Source: CAWBRT01 sp963819175
GTDB lineage: Bacteria; Acidobacteriota; Terriglobia; Terriglobales; Acidobacteriaceae
NCBI GenBank assembly: GCA_963819175.1
Contig: CAWFVJ010000010.1
Span: 62,001 to 126,000 of the forward strand
DNA length: 64,000 nucleotides
Direction of reading: 5' to 3'
The notes beneath the pieces are model-generated. The model was given only the letters and a program-made list of their open reading frames with translations, had not been told where the DNA came from and searched no databases. Below, piece by piece: positions 18,025 through 27,601 of the stretch. Every line of letters starts with the position of its first letter. Within the stretch, counting starts at the first letter, position 1. Both the position numbers and the translations under genes were made by a program.

Positions 18025-18875
18025 TACTGTCCGCCTCCCCAGCGAATCTCGTTTCCGATGACAACGCCCGCTGCCACCGAGATGGTTGCCTGCCGCGAGG
18101 CCGGTAGCTCAGCCTGCGCAATTCCGCGCTTGATGCGCGCATCCACCGTGCTGCGTCCGGCCGCGTCGACGGATGTGAATGTGACGATTGTGCCATCCGG
18201 AACCGGGTTTCCCGCGCAGTCGCGAATCGGGTCCGTCTGAACTGCGATGGAACCGCCCTTGGCGCGCTCAGCGTGGATGCGGATATTGCATGGATCGCTG
18301 GCGACTTCCTCGACTACCCGCCGTACGGAAGCCACTCCCGCCGAGGCGACGAATTGTGCCGCTCCCGCTCTGCGGCTGGAATCCAACCGCGTCCAGGCGA
18401 CTCCGCCCTTGGAGGTTTCCGTGCGCCGTACATCGGGCGCACCGGGCACCGCAAGACTGAAGCTCACCGGCTGAGGCGACAGCACCAGGTTCTGGTTACG
18501 ATCAAAGAGAAAGACCGTTCCGCTCACGACATCCCTGGTTGACGCAGGAACACGCGAAGGACGGGCGATGAAAGCCACGGTCGATACCGGACCCGCAGTC
18601 ACAAAGAACGTTGCGGATTCCTTGTTCAAGACCACGACGTAACGCCCGGCGCTCGCCAACTCGTCGCCCGTTAAGATTACAGGGCTCCCGAGCTTCACCG
18701 TATGCTTCGCCGCGTGGCTCGGCCCAAACAGATAAAGCGTGGCTTCGCCACTGCCGCTGGTTGGAATCGACAGCTCCTGCCCGGCCTGAACGCTGTCCGG
18801 CACCCGCAGAGGAGCGCCCGCCAACCATTGCGAGGCGGCACACGCCATGGCCAGCAGCAAAAGGAATTTCCTCAT
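18024..18875 (-). CDS. Exported protein with bacterial Ig-like domain
   Basis: A 283-residue protein. The ATG at 18875 follows an AGGAGG ribosome site and opens a signal peptide (MRKFLLLLAMACAASQWLAG), so it is preferred over the longer frame from 18917. The mature part is beta-rich. The segment around CAGNPVPDGTIVTFTSVDA is the conserved edge of an invasin/Big_1-type Ig domain (G-x-PVPDGTxVxF). An earlier segment (SGTVFLFDRNQNLVLSP) looks like a second such domain. Two cysteines could form a disulfide. It probably acts as a periplasmic or surface adhesive or scaffold. It is coupled to the gene at 17500 and is 66 bases downstream of the gene at 18941. Confidence 0.75.
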   Translation of the reverse strand: MRKFLLLLAMACAASQWLAGAPLRVPDSVQAGQELSIPTSGSGEATLYLFGPSHAAKHTVKLGSPVILTGDELASAGRYVVVLNKESATFFVTAGPVSTVAFIARPSRVPASTRDVVSGTVFLFDRNQNLVLSPQPVSFSLAVPGAPDVRRTETSKGGVAWTRLDSSRRAGAAQFVASAGVASVRRVVEEVASDPCNIRIHAERAKGGSIAVQTDPIRDCAGNPVPDGTIVTFTSVDAAGRSTVDARIKRGIAQAELPASRQATISVAAGVVIGNEIRWGGGQ

Positions 18876-18940
18876 GGTCCTCCTAAGGCAAATATCAACG
18901 TTGTTGCATACCGACAACCTTCAGCGCGGGCAAGACCGGT

Positions 18941-20068
18941 CTATGGCTGCCGCGCATGAATGCTGTACTGGTTTACCGTCACGCGATAGCTGTGAACGTT
19001 TGCAGCCAAGTCCTCGCGGACGTCGACCATGAACGGCACCGGCGTCTGGGGCAGCAGAGCCTGTTGTACGTAACCATCGGAAACCCAGATGACGCGCCCG
19101 GAGCTGTCGTAATAAGTAGCGAGCACGTGCGGGATATTTACCGTCTGACCGCTCTCGTTGACCAGCTCGCCCCTTAAAACCGGGCGTCCGCGCAGATCTT
19201 TCTCCAGCCGCTGGTGAAGCACGCCAATCACTGGATCGGCGGCGGCGGGCACTAGCAGCGATGCGGGCTGCATCCGCACGGATTTCACCTTCGCAAGCGT
19301 CACCTCAGGAAAGTCAATGCGGAAGGGCGAGATTTCCTTTGGCAGCAAGGTATGGGAAATCTTGTCGAAACTCTCTTCCTGCCCCAGAATCGCGCCATCC
19401 TTGCCGAGCAGAGTGGCATTGACTGAGACAAACGCGGGAACCGTATCTTCATTCACAATCTCGCCGAGCACAGTGGTTCCCCCATCCCGCGCGATGGCGT
19501 TCATGGAGACGATGCGCACATGCGGAGCATCGACGTTTTGCGAGCCCCAGTCGTCATCCGAACCGCGGGTAATGATATCCCAGCGCAAGTAATTCACCGG
19601 GATGACCTGCGGCGGAACTTTAGGCTGCTTGACCACGCGCCACACCACTTTCCAGTTATTGTCTTCGCGCACCACCTGGAAATCGCGCGTATCGTAAAGG
19701 GCGCCCACGGCGGATGACCACTGCATGGTGGCGCGCACGACGGCCTGGTTATCGTCCTGGTTCAGTACCTTGGTTTCGAACGATTGTAATGAGGAATAGG
19801 TGCGCAGCGAGCCGTTGCTTCCGCCCAGATCGCGGGCAAACGAATGAATGTCAATATCACTCTGCTTGGCGACGTAAGCATACGCGCCACGAATATCGTC
19901 AGATTCAGCCTTGCCCCAAGCGCCAACGTGCGACTTGACATGGCCGAGCAATCCCCGTACGGCTTCGTCGGGTGTCTTCGCCGTGAATGGCCGAGTGCTA
20001 TGTACGGTGCCCATCGCAATCAGCACGGCCGCAACCACAATGAGGGCGATCGGTAGGACCCGTTTCAT
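18941..20068 (-). CDS. Membrane-anchored protein with FxLYD-like domains
   Basis: A 375-residue protein anchored by one N-terminal helix (LPIALIVVAAVLIAMG). An NTF2-like region follows (DEAVRGLLGHVKSHVG to WKVVWRVVKQP), then two beta-sandwich modules. VRIVSMNAIARDGGTTVLGEIVNE and LRGELVNESGQTVNIPHVLATYYDSSGRVI match the pattern of FxLYD domains. Such domains are extracytoplasmic and often of unknown role. The ATG at 20068 overlaps the upstream stop by one base (TGATG); a GTG one codon earlier is also possible. It probably works with the polytopic protein encoded upstream. No enzymatic motif is visible. Confidence 0.7.
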   Translation of the reverse strand: MKRVLPIALIVVAAVLIAMGTVHSTRPFTAKTPDEAVRGLLGHVKSHVGAWGKAESDDIRGAYAYVAKQSDIDIHSFARDLGGSNGSLRTYSSLQSFETKVLNQDDNQAVVRATMQWSSAVGALYDTRDFQVVREDNNWKVVWRVVKQPKVPPQVIPVNYLRWDIITRGSDDDWGSQNVDAPHVRIVSMNAIARDGGTTVLGEIVNEDTVPAFVSVNATLLGKDGAILGQEESFDKISHTLLPKEISPFRIDFPEVTLAKVKSVRMQPASLLVPAAADPVIGVLHQRLEKDLRGRPVLRGELVNESGQTVNIPHVLATYYDSSGRVIWVSDGYVQQALLPQTPVPFMVDVREDLAANVHSYRVTVNQYSIHARQP

Positions 20069-21846
20069 CACTTTGCCTCCCGCAGAGCGACTTCCGTCGA
20101 CGCGGCCGTCGGGAATTTCAGTGTCGTATCCGCGCGCCTGGCATCAGGCAGCACCAGCAGAACCAGCACGGACAATAGGCTGGTGCCAACCGGCAGAATT
20201 CCCCACAAGATGCACTGCCACATCGGCGGCGTCCACCCGCCGAAGTCGACCTTCCGCGCTGGTGGAGCATCGTCTTTGGTCCAGAGCGTGACTAGACCGT
20301 CGTCATAGGTTTCCACCTGGCGCCATCCGGAAAAGGCGAGCAATGGTTCGTAGAAACGATCTTTGACGAAGATGTAACGGAGCCCATACTGATCGGCGTG
20401 CTTCAGCACGGCGCGCAGAGCTTCCATGCCCGAAGTTCCGTAATACTTCGAGCTATAGAGTTGAGCGGCACCATAAGCGGTCATCTCCGGCAGCAAGCGC
20501 GCGGAATTGTAATCGCCATCGAGGCTGCTGGCGCTGACGCGAGCGGAAAGCTTGGCAAATTTGTTGCCAAAGCCCAGCGTGATATAGCGAAACTTGGAGT
20601 GGTCATCGCGGTTTAGGAAGTTCACCATCGGCTGAACATTGAAATCCCCTTCGTTTATGGGACTGAAATTGATCCAGCCAACCGCCATGCCGCAGGTGGC
20701 CACGGCAGCAACCCAAAGGGCAACGATGGCTTTGCGGGAATAGCGCTGGATGAGCGAATCCGCCAGCAGGCCGACAAACGGAACGGCCATCAGGGTCGCC
20801 CAGAAGGTAAAGCGCTCGAAGGTCAAAATGTAGAACGCGCGTCCAAGCAGCCACTTGCCGAGAGGCGTCGTACCGCCCAATCCCAGCAGGGTGGTGAGGT
20901 ACCAGCCGAACAGCAGAGGCCGCAAGCGACGGTCGGACGAGCCTTTGACCAGAATATAGGGGATCGCCAGGATCAAAGCGCCCATCGGTATCAGCCAGAA
21001 ATTAGCTCCGCTATGTGCGACCAGGAGGTAATTATCGCGGCTGGGATGGGGGATCGGCATCTGGTTGATCGGGTTGTGGAGCAGTCCGATGAAGTAAGGA
21101 AGCAATATGACGAGCGAGCCAATCGCGTTGCAGACGGCAAAAAACAACGTGCGTAAAGCAATGCCGCCGCTGGATGCGTTCGCTTCCTCATCATGACGGT
21201 CGATGAACGACAGCCAAATCACTGGTATCGCGAACAGGATAGCGCCAAAGAGAAATGTAACGTGGTGCGCCGCCGCAGCCGTCAGACTGAGAAACACGCC
21301 TTTTGCGAAGTCGGTAAGACGACCCAGCCGGTTCCAATTGTAAAAATAAGGAAGCGCGATAAGCGTCAACGCCGCCGCAGTTGTCGTCGGCAACTGGCCC
21401 GACTGGTACACCAGCATCGCCAGCGAACCGAGAAAAATTGAGGCAATCGCAGCGTAGCTCGCCTGCCGCTCGCTTACCCAGAGCCGGGAGTACCGGTAGA
21501 CCCCCACGGTCAGCAGCAGCACGACAATCAGCTGCACCACCATGTAGGCCATCGTCAACCCCATCAAATGGGAGAAAAGAGCTATCCACTGGTGTGTCAG
21601 CGGCGGATAGGTAGTTTGCGAAAAACCCGCAAACCAGTTCTGGTTCCAGGGGTTAAACCAGCTCTTTGCGTAATGCGCCGCAAAAAAGATGTGGGTGCTG
21701 GCATCGTAGGAGTTAGCCGGCAGTTGCAATAACAGCAACGGGCCGTGCACCGCTAACGCGAGCAGCACGATTGCCATTTGGGGAATCGGGCGGCGGGAAT
21801 CATCTATCGACGTCTGTAACAAGGGGGACATCCTCCGCGCTTTCAT
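20068..21846 (-). CDS. Polytopic membrane protein, putative GT-C-like glycosyltransferase
   Basis: A 592-residue protein with about twelve membrane helices. After the first helix a large loop carries NSYDASTHIFFAAHYAKSW and NWFAGFSQTTYPPLTHQW. The acidic D-x-x-x-H motif in the first extracytoplasmic loop and the soluble region near the C-terminus (YYGTSGMEALRAVLKHADQ, then GLRYIFVKD) resemble GT-C proteins and the membrane proteins annotated as 6-pyruvoyl-tetrahydropterin-synthase related. It could transfer a sugar from a polyprenyl phosphate donor outside the membrane; this is an inference. It is the first gene of the coupled minus-strand cluster and is divergent from the exopolysaccharide operon, with a 257-base shared upstream region. 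Confidence 0.7.
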   Translation of the reverse strand: MKARRMSPLLQTSIDDSRRPIPQMAIVLLALAVHGPLLLLQLPANSYDASTHIFFAAHYAKSWFNPWNQNWFAGFSQTTYPPLTHQWIALFSHLMGLTMAYMVVQLIVVLLLTVGVYRYSRLWVSERQASYAAIASIFLGSLAMLVYQSGQLPTTTAAALTLIALPYFYNWNRLGRLTDFAKGVFLSLTAAAAHHVTFLFGAILFAIPVIWLSFIDRHDEEANASSGGIALRTLFFAVCNAIGSLVILLPYFIGLLHNPINQMPIPHPSRDNYLLVAHSGANFWLIPMGALILAIPYILVKGSSDRRLRPLLFGWYLTTLLGLGGTTPLGKWLLGRAFYILTFERFTFWATLMAVPFVGLLADSLIQRYSRKAIVALWVAAVATCGMAVGWINFSPINEGDFNVQPMVNFLNRDDHSKFRYITLGFGNKFAKLSARVSASSLDGDYNSARLLPEMTAYGAAQLYSSKYYGTSGMEALRAVLKHADQYGLRYIFVKDRFYEPLLAFSGWRQVETYDDGLVTLWTKDDAPPARKVDFGGWTPPMWQCILWGILPVGTSLLSVLVLLVLPDARRADTTLKFPTAASTEVALREAK

Positions 21847-22103
21847 CAGAGTTGTTTTGATTCCCTGAATAGCTGGAAAGTTTGCCGGTGAGAACGCGAA
21901 TTCCTCTTTTTGCCGGCCGGGGACGTTAATTTTCTCTCCGAGTCGGAATCTGGAGTCCCAGTTGAAGCATATTGATGCCCTCAGACAGGAATTTTGTCCC
22001 AGCCGGAGCTGCCGGAAACAGCCGTTCGCTGCTCAACTGCATCGGAACAGTAGTCAGCTACTCGCGGACAGTCCCCCCGCGAACGCACAACCGAGTGTCC
22101 CAC

Positions 22104-25100
22104 GTGAAAAAGAGCTCGAGTGTTTTGATCTGTTCCCTGCTTGCAGTCTGCTCTGCCGCCTTGGTTTCGGCGCAGACATTTGAGATTGGAGGCGAACAGC
22201 AGCAGCCCGCGAATACGCCGTCCAGCGAGAGCCAGAAGAACGTGAAATCTGAACAGAAGAACACCAAACCCGATCAAGGATCGGGCGGGCAGTTGGGATG
22301 GGGCAGCAGCATTGAGGTCGGCCGCAACGCCAGGGCTGCCGAAGATGCGCTGCGGCGTGGAAACCCCTCGTCCGCCGCCGACTTCGCGCAGCGCGCCGTC
22401 AAAGCCGCCCCGAAGGATGCAAAGCTTTGGTTTCTCCTGGGATACACCTCGCGTTTAGCCGGACGTTTCGAGCAGTCGCTGCAAGCTTATGACGAAGGCC
22501 TGCGGGTGCGTCCCGGCGAGTTGGATGGACTGTCGGGGAAGGCGCAGACCTACGCCCGCATGGGCCGCATAGACGACGCGAAGAAGCTGCTTATGCAAGT
22601 GATCAACGCCAGCCCGCGCCGCGAGAATGATCTGCTGGTGGCCGGCGAGTTGTTCATTCGCACGAACGAGCTACAGGAAGGAATCAAGCTGCTGTCGCGT
22701 GCCGAGGCCATTCATCCAACGTCGCATGCTGAACTGATGCTGGCCGTCGCTTACATAAAGCTGAAACAACCGGAGCGCGCGCGGCAGTTGCTGGATCAGG
22801 CCAGGGCGCGTGACCCGCACAATCCCATGGTGTTTCGCGCGGTCGCCAACTACTACCGCGAGGAGCACGATTACAAGGCCGCGATTTCGACCTTGAGGAA
22901 CTCACCGGTATTCAACAGCGACGTGCTGGCCGACCTCGGATACAGTTACGAGTTGAACGGCGATAAGCAGGAAGCCGCCGACTCCTACGCCAAGGCCGCC
23001 AAGTTGGCGCCCAGCCAGATCGGCCTGCAACTGAGCGCGGCGGCGGCATTCATGCGCCTTGGGCTGCATGACAGGACGCGCGAATATCTTGGCCGCGCGG
23101 AAATTCTGGATGCCAATCATTACCGGTTACACGCCTTGCGGGCGCAGCTTGCGAAGGCGGAGGACCGCAGCCCGGAAGCCATCCGCGAGTACAACGCGGC
23201 GATTGCGAACCTGCCCGCGGGCGTTCCCCCGGAAGGGCAGCTCTATCCGATTCAACTGCGGCTCAATCTGTCGGAGCTTTACCGCGACGCGGGCGACGAC
23301 ATGAACGCGCGCCGCCAGATTGCGGTGGCCGAGCAAATGATGGATCAGTTGCACATCGAGGGTACCGCGCGGGCCGAGTTTCTGCGTGTCCGGGCAGCCG
23401 TAAAAACCGCCAGCCAGGATTACAGCGGCGCCGAGGCCGACTTGAAGCAGGCGGCAGGGCTCGATCCGGAGAACCTGAACATCACGCTGCAATACGCCGC
23501 GCTGCTCTGGAAGATGGACCGCAAGCAGGAGGCGCGGGCGACTTATTCGGACGTGTTGCAAAAGGATCCGCGGAACCGCCTGGCGATGGAAGGCCTGGGC
23601 TACCTTGCGCGCGACGAAGGCGACTCCAAGACCGCTGAGAAGTTTTTCGATCTGTACGCTCGCGAGTACCCGGATGACTACGTGCCGTTTCTTGCACTTG
23701 GCGACCTGTACACGGCGACGCGCGAGTTCGCCAAGGCGGAGCTGAATTACCAGAAGGCGTACAAACTGGCGCCGGCCAACGCCATCGTGGTTGCAAACGG
23801 TGCAAACGCCGCGATTGAGGCGCGGCAAATACCTCTCGCCGGCGAGTGGATTGCGCGTGCCAACGGGAAGATGCTGGATGACCCCCGCGTCATGCGGGAG
23901 ACCGAGCGTTACTTATTCCATACCGGCAAGTTCCTCGAATCGGCACAGATTGGCTATCGGGTGATCCAGCAGCTTCCCAAGGATCGCAACGCGTCCGTCT
24001 ATCTTGCATACGATCTTTACAATCTCGGACGCTTCGACGACGTGCTCGGCCTCGTTGAGCAGTATGAAACCATCTTGCCGAAGGAAGCCAATTTCCCTCT
24101 GCTCGCCGGCCACGTGCACAAGCAAAATCAGCTGCTGGGCGAAGCGGTCGACGACTACTCACGCGCGATCGAGCGCGATCCGAACATGGTCGACGCATAC
24201 GTCAATCGTGGGTATGTGCGCAATGATATGCAGAACGCCGAGGGAGCGATCCAGGACTTCGAAATGGCACTGCGTCTCTCGCCCAATAACGGCGTGGCGC
24301 ACCTCGGCATGTCGTTCTCGCAATTGGAACTGCACCATGGCCGCATTGCGCTCGAGCAGGTGGAACTCGCCGAGAAACAGTTGGGCGAGTCTGGAGCCAC
24401 GCACCTGGCGCGGGCCACGGCACTCCGGCAGCAACGGTTGTTGCGCCCGGCCGAACGCGAATATCTCGCCGCCCTCAAGTTTGCCCCCGACGATCTGAAG
24501 CTGCACCTGGCTCTGGCCGATACGCAAGACCGCGAACGCCGCTACCAGGATGCGATTCACACCCTCAACGACGCGCTGCGTCTCTCGCCCGATGATCCGC
24601 TGATTTATGCCTCGCTGGCGCATGCCCACGCCGAATTGCATGACCGCGAGCGGACCCTGCAGTACGTAGCCGCAGCAGAGAAACTGAGCCCCGACTTGTC
24701 GTCGATTCTGCTGAACACCGGCGACGCGCTGCTCACGTTGGGAGATCGGCAGGGCGCCATGGAGCGATTCTCGCGCGCTCTGCAAGCGCCAGACGGCAAC
24801 CGGGTGGAAGCGCGCCTGGCAATCGCGCGGCTGTTCGAACGCGAAGGAAAGAACAACGACGCACTCCAGCAGATCTCACTGTCCCTGGCGGAAGCGCGCA
24901 TCGGGGAAGCCGAGCCGGTCTCGGCCGACAACCTGATCGAAGCCGGTAACCTGCTGCTCGCGATGAACGATTTCGATCTTGCAACCAAGTATTTCCAGCG
25001 TGCCAAGGCAGCCGGTGCAGCCGACGAGGTGGTCGCGCTTGGCATGGCCAACACTCTGCTCGCTCAGGGAGAAACGGAGCGGGCGCAAAGCGCTTTGGCC

Positions 25101-26336
25101 GCCATCAAAAATCCTGACACTTTCAAGGACAACTACGACTATGCGCTGACGATGGGCAACATCTACCGCCAGCGGCATGACACCAGCCAAGCCATGCTTG
25201 CGTTTGCTCACGCCAGCGAACTGGGCGGCGACGATGAAATTGCGGAGCGCTCCATGCAGGAGGCGGCGGGGCAAGAAGGCTTACGGGTAACCAAGAAGAT
25301 CAGTGTCGACACCGATTTCGACATGCATGGCCTGATGGATGACGCCACGGTTTACCAATTGAACGCGCTCGCCAACGGGGCCGGCCCGACCAACCTGCCT
25401 GGTCCCTTCAACTCGCTGGAGACCGTCTGGACAAACGGCTTTCGCGTTCACCAGGAAGGCATGCCGTTAATCAGCGGCTTTTTCCAGTTGCGAAATGCGC
25501 GCGGCCAATTTGCCTTTCCCAATGAGGGGTTGATTTTCGATCGCGACACCTACGACTACAACTTCAATGGCGCTTTGAATCCAGTTCTGCACATTGGACG
25601 AAACGCGATCGCCTTCAACTCTGGAATTCAGTTCACGTTGCGCCGCGACCAGCAGTCGCCGGTGCAGATGAACCAGAACCTGTTCCGGCAATTTGCCTAC
25701 GCCTCCTCCAATTCCTTCGGAAACTGGCTTGCGGTGCAAGGCAGCGCTTTTCACGAGTCCGGACCATTCTTGGACCAGAATCTCAATTCCAGTGAGGTCG
25801 GCGCACGTATCCAATTCACGGTCGGGCGACCCTGGGGCCGCACGCAATTGATCACCGCGTACTCGGTCCGCGACCTGAAGTTCAATCCCCTGACCCGCGA
25901 GTTCTACTCGACGGTGACTTCCGGCGGTCTGCAGCACCAGTTTGGAAAGAAGCTGAAAGTGGCGGTCTTGGCCGACTACATCCGGTCTTGGCGCGTGCAA
26001 GAGCCGAGCCTTGTGCCAGGCGGGCAGACTTCCTGGTTCGCGCAGGTACTCAGGCCGGCTGGAGAAGTGCACTACCGATTCGATAACCGGTGGAGCGCCG
26101 ACGCCAACCTTTCATTCTCGCGTGGTCAAGGATTTAATTCCTATGACAACGTGCAGAACAGTTTCTTCATCTCTTATACAAAACCAATTCGCCGCTCTAT
26201 GGAAGATGTGGGCGGCCCGGTTCCGGTTGAGTATCCACTTCGATTCTCTTTCGGAATTGAAACTGCGGATTATTTTGATTTTACTGGCCACGGTCAGACC
26301 GTCCTTCGTCCGATGGTGCGTCTGACTGTCTTTTAG
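22104..26336 (+). CDS. TPR/outer-membrane beta-barrel protein, putative exopolysaccharide exporter (PelB/BcsC-like)
   Basis: The GTG at 22104 opens a signal peptide directly (KKSSSVLICSLLAVCSAALV), giving 1410 residues; upstream starts would bury it. A Gln/Ser linker leads to some 25-30 TPR units over roughly residues 60-1090 (for example AKLWFLLGYTSRLAGRFEQS and AYVNRGYVRNDMQNAEGAIQ). The final 320 residues are beta-barrel-like, with alternating Tyr/Phe strands (FGNWLAVQGSAFHESG, LITAYSVRDLKFNPL) and a terminal MVRLTVF ending in Phe, as in outer-membrane barrels. The layout matches PelB and BcsC, which guide polysaccharide through the periplasm and outer membrane. It leads the plus-strand cluster, 13 bases before the glycosyltransferase. 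Confidence 0.85.
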   Translation: MKKSSSVLICSLLAVCSAALVSAQTFEIGGEQQQPANTPSSESQKNVKSEQKNTKPDQGSGGQLGWGSSIEVGRNARAAEDALRRGNPSSAADFAQRAVKAAPKDAKLWFLLGYTSRLAGRFEQSLQAYDEGLRVRPGELDGLSGKAQTYARMGRIDDAKKLLMQVINASPRRENDLLVAGELFIRTNELQEGIKLLSRAEAIHPTSHAELMLAVAYIKLKQPERARQLLDQARARDPHNPMVFRAVANYYREEHDYKAAISTLRNSPVFNSDVLADLGYSYELNGDKQEAADSYAKAAKLAPSQIGLQLSAAAAFMRLGLHDRTREYLGRAEILDANHYRLHALRAQLAKAEDRSPEAIREYNAAIANLPAGVPPEGQLYPIQLRLNLSELYRDAGDDMNARRQIAVAEQMMDQLHIEGTARAEFLRVRAAVKTASQDYSGAEADLKQAAGLDPENLNITLQYAALLWKMDRKQEARATYSDVLQKDPRNRLAMEGLGYLARDEGDSKTAEKFFDLYAREYPDDYVPFLALGDLYTATREFAKAELNYQKAYKLAPANAIVVANGANAAIEARQIPLAGEWIARANGKMLDDPRVMRETERYLFHTGKFLESAQIGYRVIQQLPKDRNASVYLAYDLYNLGRFDDVLGLVEQYETILPKEANFPLLAGHVHKQNQLLGEAVDDYSRAIERDPNMVDAYVNRGYVRNDMQNAEGAIQDFEMALRLSPNNGVAHLGMSFSQLELHHGRIALEQVELAEKQLGESGATHLARATALRQQRLLRPAEREYLAALKFAPDDLKLHLALADTQDRERRYQDAIHTLNDALRLSPDDPLIYASLAHAHAELHDRERTLQYVAAAEKLSPDLSSILLNTGDALLTLGDRQGAMERFSRALQAPDGNRVEARLAIARLFEREGKNNDALQQISLSLAEARIGEAEPVSADNLIEAGNLLLAMNDFDLATKYFQRAKAAGAADEVVALGMANTLLAQGETERAQSALAAIKNPDTFKDNYDYALTMGNIYRQRHDTSQAMLAFAHASELGGDDEIAERSMQEAAGQEGLRVTKKISVDTDFDMHGLMDDATVYQLNALANGAGPTNLPGPFNSLETVWTNGFRVHQEGMPLISGFFQLRNARGQFAFPNEGLIFDRDTYDYNFNGALNPVLHIGRNAIAFNSGIQFTLRRDQQSPVQMNQNLFRQFAYASSNSFGNWLAVQGSAFHESGPFLDQNLNSSEVGARIQFTVGRPWGRTQLITAYSVRDLKFNPLTREFYSTVTSGGLQHQFGKKLKVAVLADYIRSWRVQEPSLVPGGQTSWFAQVLRPAGEVHYRFDNRWSADANLSFSRGQGFNSYDNVQNSFFISYTKPIRRSMEDVGGPVPVEYPLRFSFGIETADYFDFTGHGQTVLRPMVRLTVF

Positions 26337-26349
26337 GCCAGGGGGCCCG

Positions 26350-27601
26350 ATGAAAATCTGTCTGGTGACTGCGTTCCCGCCGAGCCGGCGGGGATTGAAC
26401 GAATACGGATATCACATCGCGAAAGAACTGCAGCGGGATCCTCTGCTCAGCCTTACGGTGTTGGCAGACGAGCTTGAATCGCAGCAACCCGAAGTCGAGG
26501 GATTCGACGTTGTTCGCTGCTGGTCCTTTAATGATCTGTCAAATCCGCTTCGTCTGCTCAAAGCGATTCGTCGATGTTAAGCCGGACGTAGTTTGGTTTA
26601 ACTTGCTGTTCTCGACATTCGGAAGCAGTCCAGTCGCTGCCTTCGCCGGTCTCGCGATTCCGGCTCTGATGCGGCTGTCCGGTTTTTACACCCACGTTAC
26701 ATTGCACCACCTGATGGATAATGTTGACCTGGGGCATGCTGGCGTGCGTTATCCACGCGTCTACCGTGCGGCGGGACGTCTTGCCACTCATGTGCTTCTG
26801 ATGGCCAACTCCGTCTCGGTACTGCTGCCGGCCTACCGTCGTACCTTGATGGAGAGATACGGCGGCGAAAATGTCCACTTTCGAGCACACGGTATTCTTT
26901 CCGCCCGACCCGAGATGCCTGATTTTGCTCGGCGCGGCAATCCCCAACACCGCGTCCTGGCGTTTGGGAAATGGGGCACCTACAAGCGCCTTGAATTGCT
27001 CATCGAGTCATTTGCCAAGGTGCAGGAAAGCATGCCTGAGGCTCGGCTCGTAATCGCCGGTTCCAATCACCCAAAGGCACCCGGCTACGTCGAATCGGTT
27101 GCGGAGCGCTTCCGCGACAACCCTCACATCAACTTCACAGGGTACGTGGCGGAAGAGCAGATCCCCGAACTGTTCCGCACCGCCTCAGTCATGGTCATGC
27201 CGTATTCCTCCGCCACCGGTTCGAGCGGAGTGGCGCACATTGCCTGTGAATACGGTGTCCCGATCATCTGTGCCGACATTCCCGATTTTCAGGAGATGGG
27301 CGACGACGAGCGGCTGGCAATCCGGTTCTACAAAACTGGAGACCCTAATGATTTGGCCAATTGCATTTGCAAGGTGATCGAGGACGTTCCGCTGATGCAA
27401 GAGATGGCGGAGCAGAATTTTTCGGCGGCCTTGCGCATGACGATGCCGCAGATTGTCCGTCAATACTTGCGCTCCTTTGACTTGCATAAGCATCAGCGCG
27501 CGCTGGAGCCGCTTTCGCGTTTTCGCCGAATCCCCGGATGGGTGCCGTCGCGTTCGGCGATATTCCGTGCTGCAACTCCCAGGTGGACACCATGGATGTA
27601 A
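26350..27601 (+). CDS. Family 4 glycosyltransferase, broken by a frameshift
   Basis: The N-terminal frame (26350-26580) reads MKICLVTAFPPSRRGLNEYG, the GT-B donor-side loop. It hits a stop just after LLKAIRR. The same protein resumes in a second frame at DVKPDVVWFNLLFSTFG and runs to 27601. The second half has VLAFGKWGTYKRLELLIESF and the GT4 nucleotide-sugar motif region MVMPYSSATGSSGVAHIACE with an acidic residue. One base is gained or lost near 26570. Rejoined, it is about 416 residues, the usual size. It would transfer sugars from NDP-donors in the cytoplasm during repeat-unit or chain assembly. It overlaps the next gene by 10 bases. Confidence 0.85.

Noticed and set aside
22671..24785. 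Many long minus-strand frames under the TPR gene
   Set aside because: Shadows of a GC-rich repetitive coding region.
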